NCBI GenBank assembly: GCA_036346355.1
Contig: CM070571.1
Location: 50,324,655 to 50,388,654, forward strand
Length of the DNA stretch: 64,000 nt
Direction of reading: 5' to 3'
From: Rhipidocladum racemiflorum
Taxonomy: Eukaryota > Streptophyta > Magnoliopsida > Poales > Poaceae
Shown in pieces: positions 22,943-35,204 of the stretch (position 1 is the first letter of the stretch; every line of letters starts with the position of its first letter). The notes below the pieces were generated by a model. That model was not told where the DNA came from. It did not search any database and worked only from the letters and a program-made list of their open reading frames with translations. Position numbers and translations under genes: made by a program.

Positions 22943-24654
22943 AATTGCATGTTGCATTGGTTGAGACAATCCCTTTTTCTTGCTGTTGTGGCATTCTTTA
23001 AAGATTTCCATCGCATCTAACTCTCGATCTTTGTTCTCCTCCTTCTGTATTTTAGTATGAATGAAAACAAAATCAATGTTTAGTACTTATAACAACAAAA
23101 CAAGGCAAGATAATTAATTTTGGATAAAAAAACCAATAGAATCTTAAAAGAAGAAAGTGGTTACAATACCTTATTTTTTGGGTCTGACCATTTGTTAACT
23201 AGCTTTCTCCAATCATCATCAGACAATTGAGGTACAGGAGATGTTCCACTGATTTCATTAGCTGGAATACCATCAAAAAATCGCTTCTTGAGCCTATGCC
23301 TAGCTTGGCGTATCCCGCACTTGAATAAATCAGTGCAAGCATCATTCGTTGGCTTTGCAGTAGTGTCCATAGCTAGCCTTGTCTACCAATCAATTAGATA
23401 TAAGCAGTTAGGCCGAAAGAAGATATCATGAATATGTATAAGCAGTTGTTAATCAGGTAGAAGAAAACATGTTAGTGGGAAAGAATTAATTACTTACAGA
23501 TAATTTGTTCATGAAATTTTGTAAATGAGAAGTGTTGTTCTTGTACTCCTTCCAGTGTGTGAGGATAGGCACAGATTGCCTAATGTGAATGCCAGCCTCC
23601 GAAGCTAGCTTAGCAGCTTGATCTGAATTTTGTGGCCTCCTGACCCCTTCCGTAAATTGGATGGGCATCCTTCTGTCCATAGCTCTAGTCATCCTGTCAA
23701 GTGATTTGCCCATTGTTTGGGGGCCTCTTCCCTCTACAAGCAGGTATTTGTGTATCTACAAAGTTGTCATCCAAAGAGTTAGAGGACAAAAACTATACAG
23801 ATCATTAAAGGAGCAAGGTAAAAAAAAACATGCCTGCATTATTTGACTGGTTGTTCTCATTATGGGCAACAGGTTCACCACCTTCGTCCGCATCTAAACT
23901 TTCTCCTTCATAAGACCACTCCCTAATGGGACTCCTAGGTTCCACAATAGGTTCTTGTCCTTGGCTCTGAACTTGATCATCAACTGCTTGCTTTGTAGTG
24001 CTCCTAGGTTCCACAATAGGTTCTTGTCCTTGGCTCTGAACTTGATGAACCAATTGATCAGATGCTGCAGTGGTTCTATCTTCAATAAGTTGTCCCAAGG
24101 CTAAATTCTTTGATGTTGACCTTGTTGAAACTCCAGTAGGTTGCTGTATTGTTTGAGTTGCCTTCACTATCTTGGAAGGTCTTGTGCCACCTGGAGCCAT
24201 CTTGTCCCTTTTATTGGGCCTTAAAGCAGGCCTTGTAACAATTTTTTATATGATGTACTCTGATACAAAAGAATAAACAGAAATGTCAATATATCACTTG
24301 AAATAAATAAAGACCAACACAAGAACCATAGAACCAATTCAAAAACAAGTACACCAAAATCCTAAGCCCCCAACAGAATAGACAAAGCACCTTTAAGGCT
24401 GATATAGTGGCTACAGTTCGCACTTCCGTCAGCGGCTCCTCATACGAAGGAATCTTGTCATTTGCATCATTCTCGGTCCCACTGTCCTCTTCAGGATCAT
24501 ACTCTGAATCGGAGTCTTCATTGTGTTCTAAGCTCAGATTGCTTGTCCTTATAGATGAATGGGAAGTAGTCGATGCGTTCATAGCGTTTTTTACTTTACG
24601 GATGCCCAGAAAATCAAATTTGGCATGAACCTCTGCGATATTGGCAAGCCTCAA
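22943..24654 (-). CDS. Ptta/En/Spm-type transposon protein (Transposase_24), partial spliced gene
   Basis: Minus-strand exons fit at about 24654-24391, 24231-23820, 23755-23508 (donor GTAAGTA), 23377-23170 (donor GTATTG) and 23044-22943 (acceptor ACAG, donor GTATGT). Exon 1 is acidic (HNEDSDSEYDPEEDSGTEND). Exon 2 has PNKRDKMAPGGTRPSK followed by Gln/Pro-rich sequence. Exon 3 has GRGPQTMGKSLDRMTRAMDR and ILTHWKEYK. Exon 4 has NDACTDLFKCGIRQARHRLKK and DDDWRKLVNKWSDPKNK. Exon 5 has RELDAMEIFKECHNSKKKG. These match the plant Transposase_24 family carried by CACTA elements. No internal stops are seen. The block normally between exons 4 and 5 and the 3' end are absent. It could be a CACTA remnant or a gene derived from one. 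Confidence 0.72.
23932..24046. repeat. Tandem duplication, 69-bp period, within the Transposase_24-type gene
   Basis: A 45-base segment (23932-23976) is repeated exactly at 24001-24045. It doubles the peptide QVQSQGQEPIVEPRS in frame in the Gln-rich part of exon 2. Confidence 0.9.
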
Positions 24655-25398
24655 CTTCTCATATTCACACAGTTGATGTTCTATTATGAAATCATTGGTA
24701 TTATTATTATTTGAAATGGTAAGAATATATAATATGCATATTCACATAGATGAATTTTGATTTACTAGTATATATAATATGCATTGCAGTATATAACACA
24801 AGCATAATGATAATTTAAAAAAAAAGACAAGTAGAGGAAGACAACCTCTAATTTGCTTGCGTGTTTTCATTGAGCTCAACAATTACGCCGGCCCAGGGTA
24901 AAATTTAGGGTAAAATTACGACCTACAAAATGGAGTAAGTATGAAAATTTGTAGTAATGCTTTGTTTTTCCTTTTCTGGGAGAAACAGTAAAGGTGCATA
25001 ACATTCTATTGCAGGATAGATAGCAGTACATTATTTCAGCAATCATACATTTGGAAGGTAGCAAGAGATAAACTGAAATCTGCTGCATGAACTGACATGT
25101 AAATTAAAGGGCAAAGTGTTGTCAAACTCATGCTCTAGCTTTATGGTCACCCTATGCATTCAGTCCCATAATCCATGTCCTAACTCCTAGCTGACATGAA
25201 TACACGTACTGAAAATGAAATATACTGGACCCAAATACTCAAATGCCTTAGTTTGAGGTACATGATGATGTTGTTCGATCACCATTTGTGGAGTGGACGA
25301 TTTTGTACTTAGATATGATTCATAGAACAGGAGTGTGTGGAGTATTTGTATTCTGAATTCTTCCTTGATTCCTAAATTAACTTTCAGTTCCTCAACTG
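24655..25398. other. AT-rich stretch without a supported gene
   Basis: Upstream flank of the Transposase_24-type gene. No domain-bearing frame, terminal repeat or RNA gene is evident. Confidence 0.5.
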
Positions 25399-25748
25399 CT
25401 ACCTCCCCGCCAGAATGACTAAGATGCCCCCACTTAGGCTGGTCTAGTAGGGGTTGAATGGTATTTTTATGTAACAGGTTGAGTGCCTATAAATACTCAC
25501 TGTAACCCCCTCATGTGGGGGGAGCTCTCATTGAATACAAGAACAACAACTAGTGTGCCCTCCGGGGAGTCTGGACAGGGAGACATCCCTCTACTCCCCC
25601 CGGGGAACACACCGACAGGAGTAGGGTGTCTTCCTTAAGCGCCCGAACCTGTATAAACCCTCGTGTCACATTTACTCTTGTGGACGACGGCCCGTGAAAC
25701 GGCCAGCGTCCACTCTCTTTTTTGTGTCCTGTTTCCGAACCTACAACA
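25399..25748 (+). repeat. Truncated LTR related to the Tat-type LTR
   Basis: From CTACCTCC to CTACAACA this matches the last ~340 bases of the LTR at 21326-21742, including the TATA box (25488-25495) and the GGAGTAGGGTGTC block. The first ~75 bases of the LTR are absent, and no internal element sequence follows. I found no matching target duplication, so it looks like a decayed or truncated solo LTR. Confidence 0.8.
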
Positions 25749-26408
25749 GATATATCCCCGCATTTCATAAAAATTTGAAATGACATCGTTGACATTCATG
25801 AAATTTGGTTAATGTATAACCATGGTCATTAGAAATTATAATGGTGAACGTATAATGAGTAGAAGATGATTAGAAGATGAAATGACAGTAGCAATATACT
25901 GAGTAGATTATTGGAATGACCGAAGAAATAATGGCTATTAGTACACAATTAGAATTACTTATACTACACAAAATGACGATATTAGTAGGCGGAATAGCTG
26001 CCAAAATGATAAACTTCGACGTAATATTATGTACATGAAATAATAGCCATAGAAGGGTACTTGAAATATACGTAAATGAAATTACACCCTTGTCTATCTC
26101 TGGTAAATTTGGTAAAAATCAATAACGGAATGTAATTGGAATCAAACTTTGAAAATTTTACAGATGGATTCTGATAACATTACAAACCCTGTGTAAACTA
26201 CATATCTCGTACAATATAATTATATGTTGTCATAGGTTTTGACCGTATGTAAGCATACGATTAATTCATTCATCATTAAAATTTGAATAAAATTGGCGGT
26301 GCAATAATATTATTGTGTTGTATCGTAATGCTACAGAAATCGATGGCGAGTCCGCTTCACATATGGTATGGGGAGGAGCCCGCAAATGTGTAGGGCCCAT
26401 TTGTCAGC
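25749..26408. other. AT-rich stretch upstream of the Mutator-like transposase
   Basis: No gene seen. It begins with an imperfect inverted repeat ATTTCATAAAAATTTGAAAT near 25768. The left terminal repeat of the MULE could lie here, but its right end is not identified, so it cannot be confirmed. Confidence 0.4.
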
Positions 26409-27991
26409 ATGCACAATTGCATGTACATACAGACAACTGTAAATCCACCGATAGAGTTGCGCACAATAGCAAGAGCAGTCGCACGAGCTCTTAGTATTGA
26501 CTGTGCGGCGTACAAGCTTGTGGTAGATGGGGTTAGACCCCATGTACTGCCAAATAGCTCGCTTTGCGTGTACAGCCTATTCGAGCTCCGTAGAGTGAGC
26601 GCCTGGCGGTTCTACATGGAGAAGGCCGCAGAGGAAGGGTACGCACTAGGTGTTCACGTGAGGTTGGTCCCTCGCACTTCTTCCGGGGAGGCAGGGGCGA
26701 GCCGAGCACAGGAGGAGGACATGGAGGTTCATTTTGACGAACAACCGCAACCCGAAGAGGATATTGGCATGAGCTCGCAGCAAGTCTCCAATGAAGGGGG
26801 GCTTGGCAGGGACTGGTGACACGGATGCGCCCGTTCCTGAGGTTGATGCGGATGCCCTAGGGGACGACCGTGACCCTGCTGATGGTGACGGTCATAACGA
26901 AAATGAGGACCCAGGGCCAGCAATCGCGTTTTTGCACTCGCTTGACCCGGCTAACTGTGTTATAGCAGGCTTGGAGGATATTTCAAGGTGGGGCAATGAC
27001 CACAGTGACATACAAGTCGGGCAGGAGTTTGCCACGAAGGACGAAGCGATGCAGTTCTGCAATAATTACGCTGTGGTGACCCGGCGTGACCACCGTGTGT
27101 CACGGTCGGAGCCGAACGCCTTCGAGCTTAGATGCACGAAAGGGCAGGAGTGCGGCTTCTATGTTCATGCTCATCGCCCTAAACATTGGCACCGTTTCAT
27201 TATAGGCCGGCACAATCCGCACACCTGCACCGAGGCGGTTGTTAGGAACACAAGCTGCGTTGTGAATTCCAAATTCATCACGCAAATCCTGTTAGCCGTG
27301 CTGCAGGCCGACATAAGTCTCAGGCCGGCACCATAATTGCCGAGCTGCAGAACAAGACAGGGATGTCCATAAACTACTCACAGGCCTGGCGAGCAAAGCA
27401 GATGACTTTAAAAATGTTGTTTGGTTGTTTTATGGAGTCATTCAATTGGGTTCCATGCTTACTGAGGCGGATAGCTACAACAAATCCGGGCTCTGAACAT
27501 GCTATTGTTGTTGAACCAGTGCATCTTCCTGATGGAACGGTGGCTCCAGAACACTAGTACCTCCTTAGGGTGTTCTGGGCGTTCGGCACATGCATCACGG
27601 CATTCAGCAACTGCCGTTTGGTTAATTGCGTGGATGGGACATTCCTATCTGGCCAGTACAATGGCACTCTTCTTACTGCCCTAGCTGCCGATGCAAACAA
27701 CCAGCTACTACCGCTGGCGTTCGCCGTGGTAGAGAGCGAAAGCAACGACAGCTGGTTCTGGTTCCTGTCCCTGCTAAAGACCCGTGTGATGCGGGATAGG
27801 GGTGGTGTGTGTGTGGTATCAGACCGTAATGCAAGCCTGCTGAACGCCCTTGATAGAATGGTGGAAGATGAAGATTGCCCTTGCCCGTGGAGAGACATAC
27901 AACGTAGATGGTGCATGCGTCACCTAGGGGCAAACCTGTACATCATGTGTAGGAACAAGGACATGGTGCGGCGTGGAGGCAGCCATGCTGC
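26409..27991 (+). pseudogene. Mutator-like (MuDR) transposase, broken and truncated
   Basis: The start has MHNCMYIQTTVNPPIELRTIARAV and RRVSAWRFYMEKAA, then an acidic linker. The MuDR DNA-binding domain follows (VGQEFATKDEAMQFCNNYAV, CTKGQECGFYVHA, FIIGRHNPHTC; about 27010-27240). Next are INYSQAWRAKQ and the MULE catalytic domain (VDGTFLSGQYNGTLL, FAVVESESNDSWFWFLSLL, VSDRNASLLNAL, RRWCMRHLGANL; about 27620-27950). The frame breaks at a G-run near 26798-26803, at about 27325, and by TAG at 27555-27557. A solo LTR interrupts it at 27991. Downstream of the LTR (35205 on) the frame stays open about 50 codons, but I do not recognise transposase there. Confidence 0.85.
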
Positions 27992-28849
27992 TGTAATACC
28001 CCAATTTTTGCTTGTCATGAATTTAAATGTCATTTTGCACTTTTGAGAATTTTTTGGAATTTATTTGGAATTATTTGGATTTAATTTGAATTGATCTTCT
28101 TTTGAGATAATTAAATAATTAAAGGTTCTAAATAAATTTTTGTTGAAAATATGAGCCCCAAATGCCCTAAAATATTTTTCAGAATTTTTCTAAGTATTTT
28201 GCTATTTTTCTTGAATTATTTGAATTTCTAGAAATTAATTTAATTATTTAATCGCTGGAAAACCCTAACGGGTTAGTACTATTCCTCCGACCCGAGCCAG
28301 ACTCGAGTCTGACTTGAGTCCGACCGAGCCAGCCAAGTCTCCCGAGCCGGACCCGAGCCCAAACCCCGGCGACCCGTTGGATTACCCAAACCCCGGCGAC
28401 CGTTGGATCTTAATCCAACGGCCAGCGTTGCGCCACGTCACCCTCTCCGTATCACCGCCGGACTCCGCCGCCGCCACGCAACCAACTTCAGTTTCTGCGA
28501 GATTCACGAAAGCCGAGGCCCCTATTTAAAGCTTGGACCCCGCCGCCACCCTCTCCGTTTCCGTGCGCGTCGAATGACCTAGCTACCCGTGCTCAAGCCG
28601 CCGCCGTTCGCCCGCAAAAGCTCGTCGTAGTTGGAAACGTGCTCCGCCGCTGTTTTCCGCCGTTTCCCGCCTCGTCCGCCGTCCTCCGCTGCGTGGGAGC
28701 CCAGATCTGGAACCGTCGCGTCGAGCCGCGTTGGAGGGTACCATCCACCTCGCTGGAGCACGCCCGCAGCGCCATCGGCCAGGTCATCGTCTTCGTCTCT
28801 GGCCACCTCTGCTTCGTCGCGCCATTGTCGACATCGCGAGCAATGCCAG

Positions 28850-29270
28850 CCGTTCGATCTTCATCCAACGGCCACGGTTCATCCACGTCACCCCGTGTAA
28901 TGTCACGTTTCGATTTTTAGATCTAATCCCAACCGTTGGATCTAGATCCAACGGCTTAGATTAAGCCATGTAGCCGTAGACTGCACCGTGCTAGGGATAG
29001 ATCTCAGCCGTTAGATCTAGATCGTAAGGTTAGGGTTAACCCGCGTTGTAGCGTTAGATGCGATCTCAGCCGTTCGATCGAGATCGAACGGCATGGATCG
29101 AGCCACGTGTCGCACGCCGGGACATGCCGCGTCGCCCCCATGATGCGGTGAAACCCGATCGGATCTCGACCGTTTGATCTAAATCGAACGGTCCAGATCG
29201 ACCACGTTAACCCCAAACGTGTGAGATCCAGATCCAATCTGGATCGTTGATTTTCAAATCAACAGCCCAG
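28850..29270. repeat. Array of imperfect palindromes, CCGTT-GATC-GATC-AACGG type
   Basis: Six related inverted repeats of 20-24 bases occur near 28853, 28934, 29001, 29063, 29168 and 29233, spaced 60-105 bases. Each has the form CCGTTnGATCn..nGATCnAACGG. A looser copy lies at 28412. Solo LTR B keeps copies near 31176, 31787 and 31859; the one at 31787 is a perfect 22-base palindrome. Function is unknown. Confidence 0.75.
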
Positions 29271-30792
29271 ATCTAGCCACGTGTGCGGGAGCCGAATCGG
29301 CGTGGTCAGCGCAGCGTCACCCCGCCGCTGACGTCACGCGTGACGTTAGCGTGGGGCCCGCGTGTCAGCGGCTGGCCCAACGGCACCATGATGTCATCCG
29401 TGACGTCATGCTGACGTCACAGCGGGGCCTGCGTGTCAGCCGTCCTTCGGTCGAGCCGTGCTGACGTCAGCGATGATGTCAGCAGTGGGTCCCACGTGTC
29501 AGTGACACGTGAACCCGTGGACCGGGTCCACGGTGGACCGAGCCCGAGCCGTGGACCGAGTCCATGGACCGGTTGATGCATTGATGACGCAATAATTCGA
29601 TTTTTCAATAGAAAAATAATTCGGTGGAAATTCAAACCCCGTGCTGACGTCAGCTGACGTCATTATTCGGATTTTTCAATAGAAAAATAAATGGATTAAT
29701 TCAGTTTATTCTTTTATTTGAATTTTCAAACTTCTAACGCTTATAACTTTTGCATTTCAACTCCGATTTGAACGATTCCATTTTCTAAATTTTTATATAA
29801 TTGAGATCTACTTAAATATGAATTTTATTTAATTTTTGTACATAATTTTTCTCAGTTTATAGATATTTAATTAATTTATCGAACTTTAAACAATTATAAC
29901 TTTTGTGTTTTAACTCCGATTTGGACGATTCAAATTTCTAAAAATTTGTAAAAATGTGCTCTTTATGTTTATGGGCTTTATTTGAATTTTTGAGCAATGT
30001 GTATGTACTGTTTTATTTCATTATTGCTTTATTCGCACGTTACGAGTAGACGTTAAAGTACCCGAAGGCTTCGAAGGTGAAGTTTTGACCCAGGAGCCAG
30101 CTCAAGATCAAGAACAAGTACTTTTTGAAGGCAAGTTGTGCTTTGACCATGTTGATCCCATTTTTGAAAATTATGTTGTTTCAAAGTATTGCATGCTAAT
30201 TTAATTAAAATTGATTTTGATTAATTCTGGGATTAGTTAAATGCCTAGTTGCTGTATGACAACTTGTTATATATAATTGTATGCCATGAACCCCTGTCAC
30301 CCTAGTTGTAGACTAAATAGTTGGACATTATTAAATTGCCAACCTGTGTATTTAGACCGCTGTGGTATAATGCTTAGACTTGCCACGTATACACGACATG
30401 ATTTTGGACTATTACATGTTAACCTTGACTTAATGAGATATGGAACATATTTCTGGAAAGTGACATGTGTTATTGAGGATGATGTTGATGGCACGTGGTG
30501 TATGGTAATTAACTGGGGGTTTGATGAATAGTTTTTGACTGGGGCATGTGGCAAGAATGACCGGGTGGGCCAGTTGTGGCACCGGGAACGTTGATTTGGT
30601 TCTTCGGGTAGTCTTGCCCTGGTCAACCTAAGGACTTAACCTTGCAAGCCTTTGAACTGAGTCAAACGTGCAACCGCATGTCTGTAATGAGATGAACCTA
30701 ATTGATTAAGTTGCTAATAACTTACTTGTGGGACATCGGGGTGTCAACTATACCTTTTGTGTAGTTGTACGGGGGAGCGTACCGGGGCTGCG

Positions 30793-33700
30793 TGTAACAC
30801 CCCAATTTTTTTTTGCTTTTCATGAATTTAAATGTTATTTTGCACTTTTGTGAATTTTTAGAATTTTCTGAAATTTATTTGGATTTAATTTGAATTTATT
30901 CCCTTTTGAAATAATTAAAGAATAAAAAGTTTTAAATAAAATTTTGTTGGAAATATTTTATTTAAGTCCAAAATGTCTCAAAGTATTTTCTAGAATTTTT
31001 CTGGAATTTTTCTAAGTATTTTGCTATTTTTCTTGAATTAAATGATGTTTTGGAAATTAATTTGAATATTTAATCGCTGGAAAATCGAATCGGATTTTAC
31101 AATTCCCCCGACCGAACCCGAGTCAGACTCGAGTTCGAGTCCGATCCACGCCCAACAAAACCCTAGCCCGTGCACCGTTGGATCTTGATCCAACGGCCCA
31201 CGTGCGTCCACGTCGCCCACGTGGGAGCCGAGCCGAACCCGTTCGCGCCCGTGCAATCGTGGCCATTGATCGTGCCGCGTGGATGGCTAGGATTGCGCCA
31301 CATCGCCAATCCGAATCCAATTTGGATTTCGCCGCCGCAGCCGGGTGGACCTCGGTCTCCTCGATTTTCACGGAAGCCGAGGCCCCTATTTAAAGCGCCG
31401 TCGCCATTGTGTAGCCCGTTCCCGTGCGCACCCGTAGCCCTAGACCTTCACGCCTGAGTCGCCGTGGTTGCGCCGCTAGAGCTCGCCGTAGTTGGAGTGG
31501 GGCTCCGCCGCGGTTTTCCGTCGATTGCCGCCGACTCCGCCATCATCGAGCCCATATCCGGAACCGCAAGGACGAGACGCGTCGGGGAGGACCATTCACA
31601 TCGCCGGAATCGCGCCCAAACGCCGTCGGGCGTGTCGTCATCTTCGTCTCGGGTGACCTAGCTTCGCCGCACGCCATCGCCGACCCGCGAGCTCCCTCCG
31701 CCATCGGATCTTCATCGCACGGCCCAGATTCGTCCACGTCGCCCGGAGGTATTTTTCACGTTTCGGTTTCTAGATCTAATCTCCGCCGTTAGATCTAGAT
31801 CTAACGGTTTAGATTGAGCCACGTAACCGTGAACCGCACCGTGCTAGGGTTAGTCTCAGCCGTTAGATCTAGATCGTACGGCACAGATTAACCGCGTTAA
31901 CCCAAACGCGTAAAACCTAGATCCGATCCGAACCGTCGGATTTCAAACCAACTGGTGGGATCGAGCCACGTGTGCCCTAGCCGCACCGTGCGGTGCGCGC
32001 GCGCGTGAGGCTTGTCGCTGACACGCCGCCCGCTGTCACGGATACCAAACCGCACCATGACATCACCGCTGACGTCACGGTGGGGCCCGCGTATCAGACG
32101 CCCTCGGCCGAGCGCAATGACGTCACCCAAGATGTCATCCGAGGGGTCCCACATGTCAGCGACACGTGAACCCGTGGACCGGGTCCACGGTGGACCCAAG
32201 CCGAGCCGTGGATCGAGTCCATGGACCGGCTGACGCAATAAACCGATTTTTCAATAGAAAAATAATTCGGTGGAAAATCAAATCTCGTGCTGACGTCATA
32301 ATCGGATTTTTAATATAAAAATAAATGAATTAATTCGGTTTATTGATTTATTTGAATTTTCAAACTTCAAACGCTTATAACGTTTGTATTTTAACTCCGA
32401 TTTGAACGATTCCAGTTTCTAAATTTTTATAAAATTGAGCTCTACTTGAATATGAATTTTAATTAATTTTTGAACATGAATTTTTCTCTGTTTATAATTA
32501 TTTAATAGTTTCTTTAAACTTTAAACAACTATAACTTTTGCATTTCAACTCCGAAATGTGCGATTCAAATTTCTAAAAATTTGTAAAATTGTGCCCTCTC
32601 TGTTTATGGATTTTATTTGAACTTTTGAACACTTTTGTGTACTGTTTTATTTATTTATTGCTATTTGCACGTGTTACGAGTAGACGTTGAAGTGCCTGAA
32701 GGCTTCGAAGGTGAAGTTTTGACCAGAGCCACCAAGATCAAGAACAAGTGCTTTTTGAAGGCAAGTTGTGCTTTGACCATGTTCATCCCATTCCTTGGAA
32801 ATTATGTTGCTTCAAAGTATTGCATGCTAATTTAATTAAAATTTATTTTGATTAATTCTGGGATTAGTTAAATACCTAGTTGCTGTATAACACCTTGTTG
32901 TGTATAATTGTATGCCATGAGCCCCTTGTCACCCTAGTTGTGGATTATTTAGTTGGACATTACTAATTTGCCAACCTGGGTTATTAGACCGTTGTAGTAT
33001 AATGCTTAGCCCCGCCATGTGATAATGACATGATTTCAAGATATCAAATGTTAATGTTGACTTAATGAGATATGAAACATATTTTGGGAAAGTGACATGT
33101 GTTATTGATGATAATGTTGATGGCACGTGGTGCGTGGTAACCAACTGAGGGTTTGATAAATAGCTTTCGACCGGGGCATGTGGCAAGAATGATCGGCTGG
33201 GCCAGTTGTGGCACCAGGAGCGTTGATTTGGTTCTTCGGGTAGTCTTGCCCTGGTCAACCTAAGGACTTAACCTTGCAAGCCTTTGAACTGAGTCAATCG
33301 TGCAACCACATGACCGGAGTGGGACGGTCCTAGTTGAGTAAGTTACTAATAACTTGCATGTGATACCTCGGGTGTCAACTACACCTTTTGTGTAGCTTGA
33401 AAGGGGAGCGTACCAGGGCTATGGCATGGTACCTGTCCAACGGTATGTCGGTCCCATAATTCACCTCTGTTAAGGGAACGGATGGTGTATGACAAAAACC
33501 GAAAAGGTTCACTTGTGTAGTTAGCAATTTCCGAAAGGCTTTGTTACGATCACTCGCCTTTGTGGTGTTTGGCTGTATCTTGTGGGTAAAGTGCATAACC
33601 TCTACAGAGTGTAAAATCTATTCGAATAGCTGTGTCCGCGGCATTGGACATTGCACAAGAATTACAGTCAAGGGTTAGACTTTCCTGAAAACCACTTGGA

Positions 33701-34317
33701 CTTGAAAAGTTTGTTTGGGTTTAATGATGACGTTGATGGAAATGTGGATTAGGGAGAAGGGAAAGTGTTTATTTAACTCTTGAAAAAGTTATTGTTAATA
33801 TATTGTTTCTACCGCTTTCGAATTTACTTATGTTACTTGTTAACTGCTATTACTGCAAATGAACCATGAAACATTCCTTGTACTAAGCCATGCATATAGA
33901 ATATTAGTTTGCATTCTGTGCATGACTTGCTGAGTACCAAGTACTCACCCTTGCCACAATACAACATCAGTTGAAGAGGAATCCACGCCAGCACTGGAGG
34001 AGGAGTTCCAGGAGGAGCCAACAAGCTAGGGGGAGAGCCCAGTCAGTTGCCTGTGGCATATTGGTTGGCGCCACGCGTTTTCTTTATATATTCCGCTGCA
34101 GATTTTATTTGAATAAGTCTTTAGACCTGCGAGGCGTACTTTTGTAACTCGACCATAAGGTCGAGCAACCCGCTATATTTCCTTTCAATAAAGTACTTTA
34201 ATATTTCGTTGAGTATGATTGTGATATTTACCAATGTTGAGACTGTGTGAACTAGCGTGATCATGGACTAGTGCTGAATACACAGAGGGTCCGGATTTGC
34301 AAATTCGGGTCCTGACA
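30793..34317 (+). repeat. Solo LTR B (3525 bp) nested in solo LTR A
   Basis: It begins TGTAACACCCC and ends GGTCCTGACA. The 5-bp duplication CTGCG flanks it at 30788-30792 and 34318-34322. Sequence of LTR A resumes exactly after the right duplication: GGCCAGGTACC continues what LTR B reads as GGCATGGTACC. A and B are the same family, with matching blocks such as the AGACGTT-AAGT and TTCGAAGGTGAAG regions (30049 and 32683). No coding sequence. Confidence 0.93.
33931..33947. promoter_or_regulatory. Conserved LTR palindrome TGAGTAC-CAA-GTACTCA
   Basis: The inverted repeat TGAGTACCAAGTACTCA occurs here in LTR B and again at 34816-34832 in LTR A, followed in both by CCCTTGCCACAATACAACATC. A related form, GAGTAC-N6-GTACTC, is in the unrelated-length LTR at 6377-6394. 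Conservation near the LTR 3' end suggests a functional site; this is inference. Confidence 0.6.
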
Positions 34318-35204
34318 CTGCGGCCAGGTACCCATCTAACGGTTGATTGGCCTAAACTTCGCCTTTGCTAAGGGAAGGGTTAGCGCGCTATAACTGAGGA
34401 GGTCCACTTGTATAGTTAGAGGTTTCCGAAAGACTTTGTTATGGACACTCGCCTTTGTGGTGTTTGGCTGTATCTTGTGGGTAAAGTGCATAACCTCTGC
34501 AGAGTGTAAAATCTATTCGAATAGCCGTGTCCGCGGAATTGGACATTGCTCGGGGATTACAGTCAATGGTTATACTTTCTTGAAAACAACTTTGTCTTGG
34601 AAAATGCTTGGGTTTGGATAATGAATTGAACTTAGATTGGGAAATGCTTTACTCGTGCAACCATTGTGAAAATACTCTATTTACTAGTAATTTACTGCTG
34701 TGTAATCTATTACTTTATTCTCAATTGCTGCTTTACTGCAAATAAACCTGTTAGCCTATCCTTTGTAATAAACCATGCATATAGAATATTAGTTTGTATT
34801 CTGTGCATGACTTGCTGAGTACCAAGTACTCACCCTTGCCACAATACAACATCAGTTGAAGAAGAGTCGACGCCAGCTTTGGAGGAAGATTTCCAGGAGG
34901 AGCCGACAAACTAGGGGGAGAGCCCAGTCAGTTGCCTGTGGCATATTGGTTGGCGCCACACGTTTTTCTTATATTCCGCTGGAAGTTTAATTGAGTAAGA
35001 CTTTAGCCCTACGAGGCGTATTTTTGTAACTTGACCATAAGGTTGAGCAACCAATTATATTCCTTTTCAATAAAGTACTTTACTATTTCGTTGAGTATGA
35101 TTGTGATATATACCGATGTTGAGACTGTGTGCACTAGTGTGATCCTGGACTACTGCTGAATACACAGAGGGTCCGGATTTGCAAATTCGAGTCCCGACAG
35201 CTGC

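Larger units (their letters stand above)
27992..35199 (+). repeat. Solo LTR A (Tekay-type, about 3.7 kb), interrupted by solo LTR B
   Basis: It begins TGTAATACCCC at 27992 and ends GTCCCGACA at 35199. It is flanked by the 5-bp duplication GCTGC at 27987-27991 and 35200-35204. Without the insert it is about 3.68 kb (27992-30792 plus 34323-35199). No gag-pol, primer site or second LTR is present, so it is a solo LTR, the usual product of LTR-LTR recombination. Strand is given by the TGTAA..CGACA orientation shared with Tekay-type LTRs. It sits in the MULE transposase. Confidence 0.92.
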
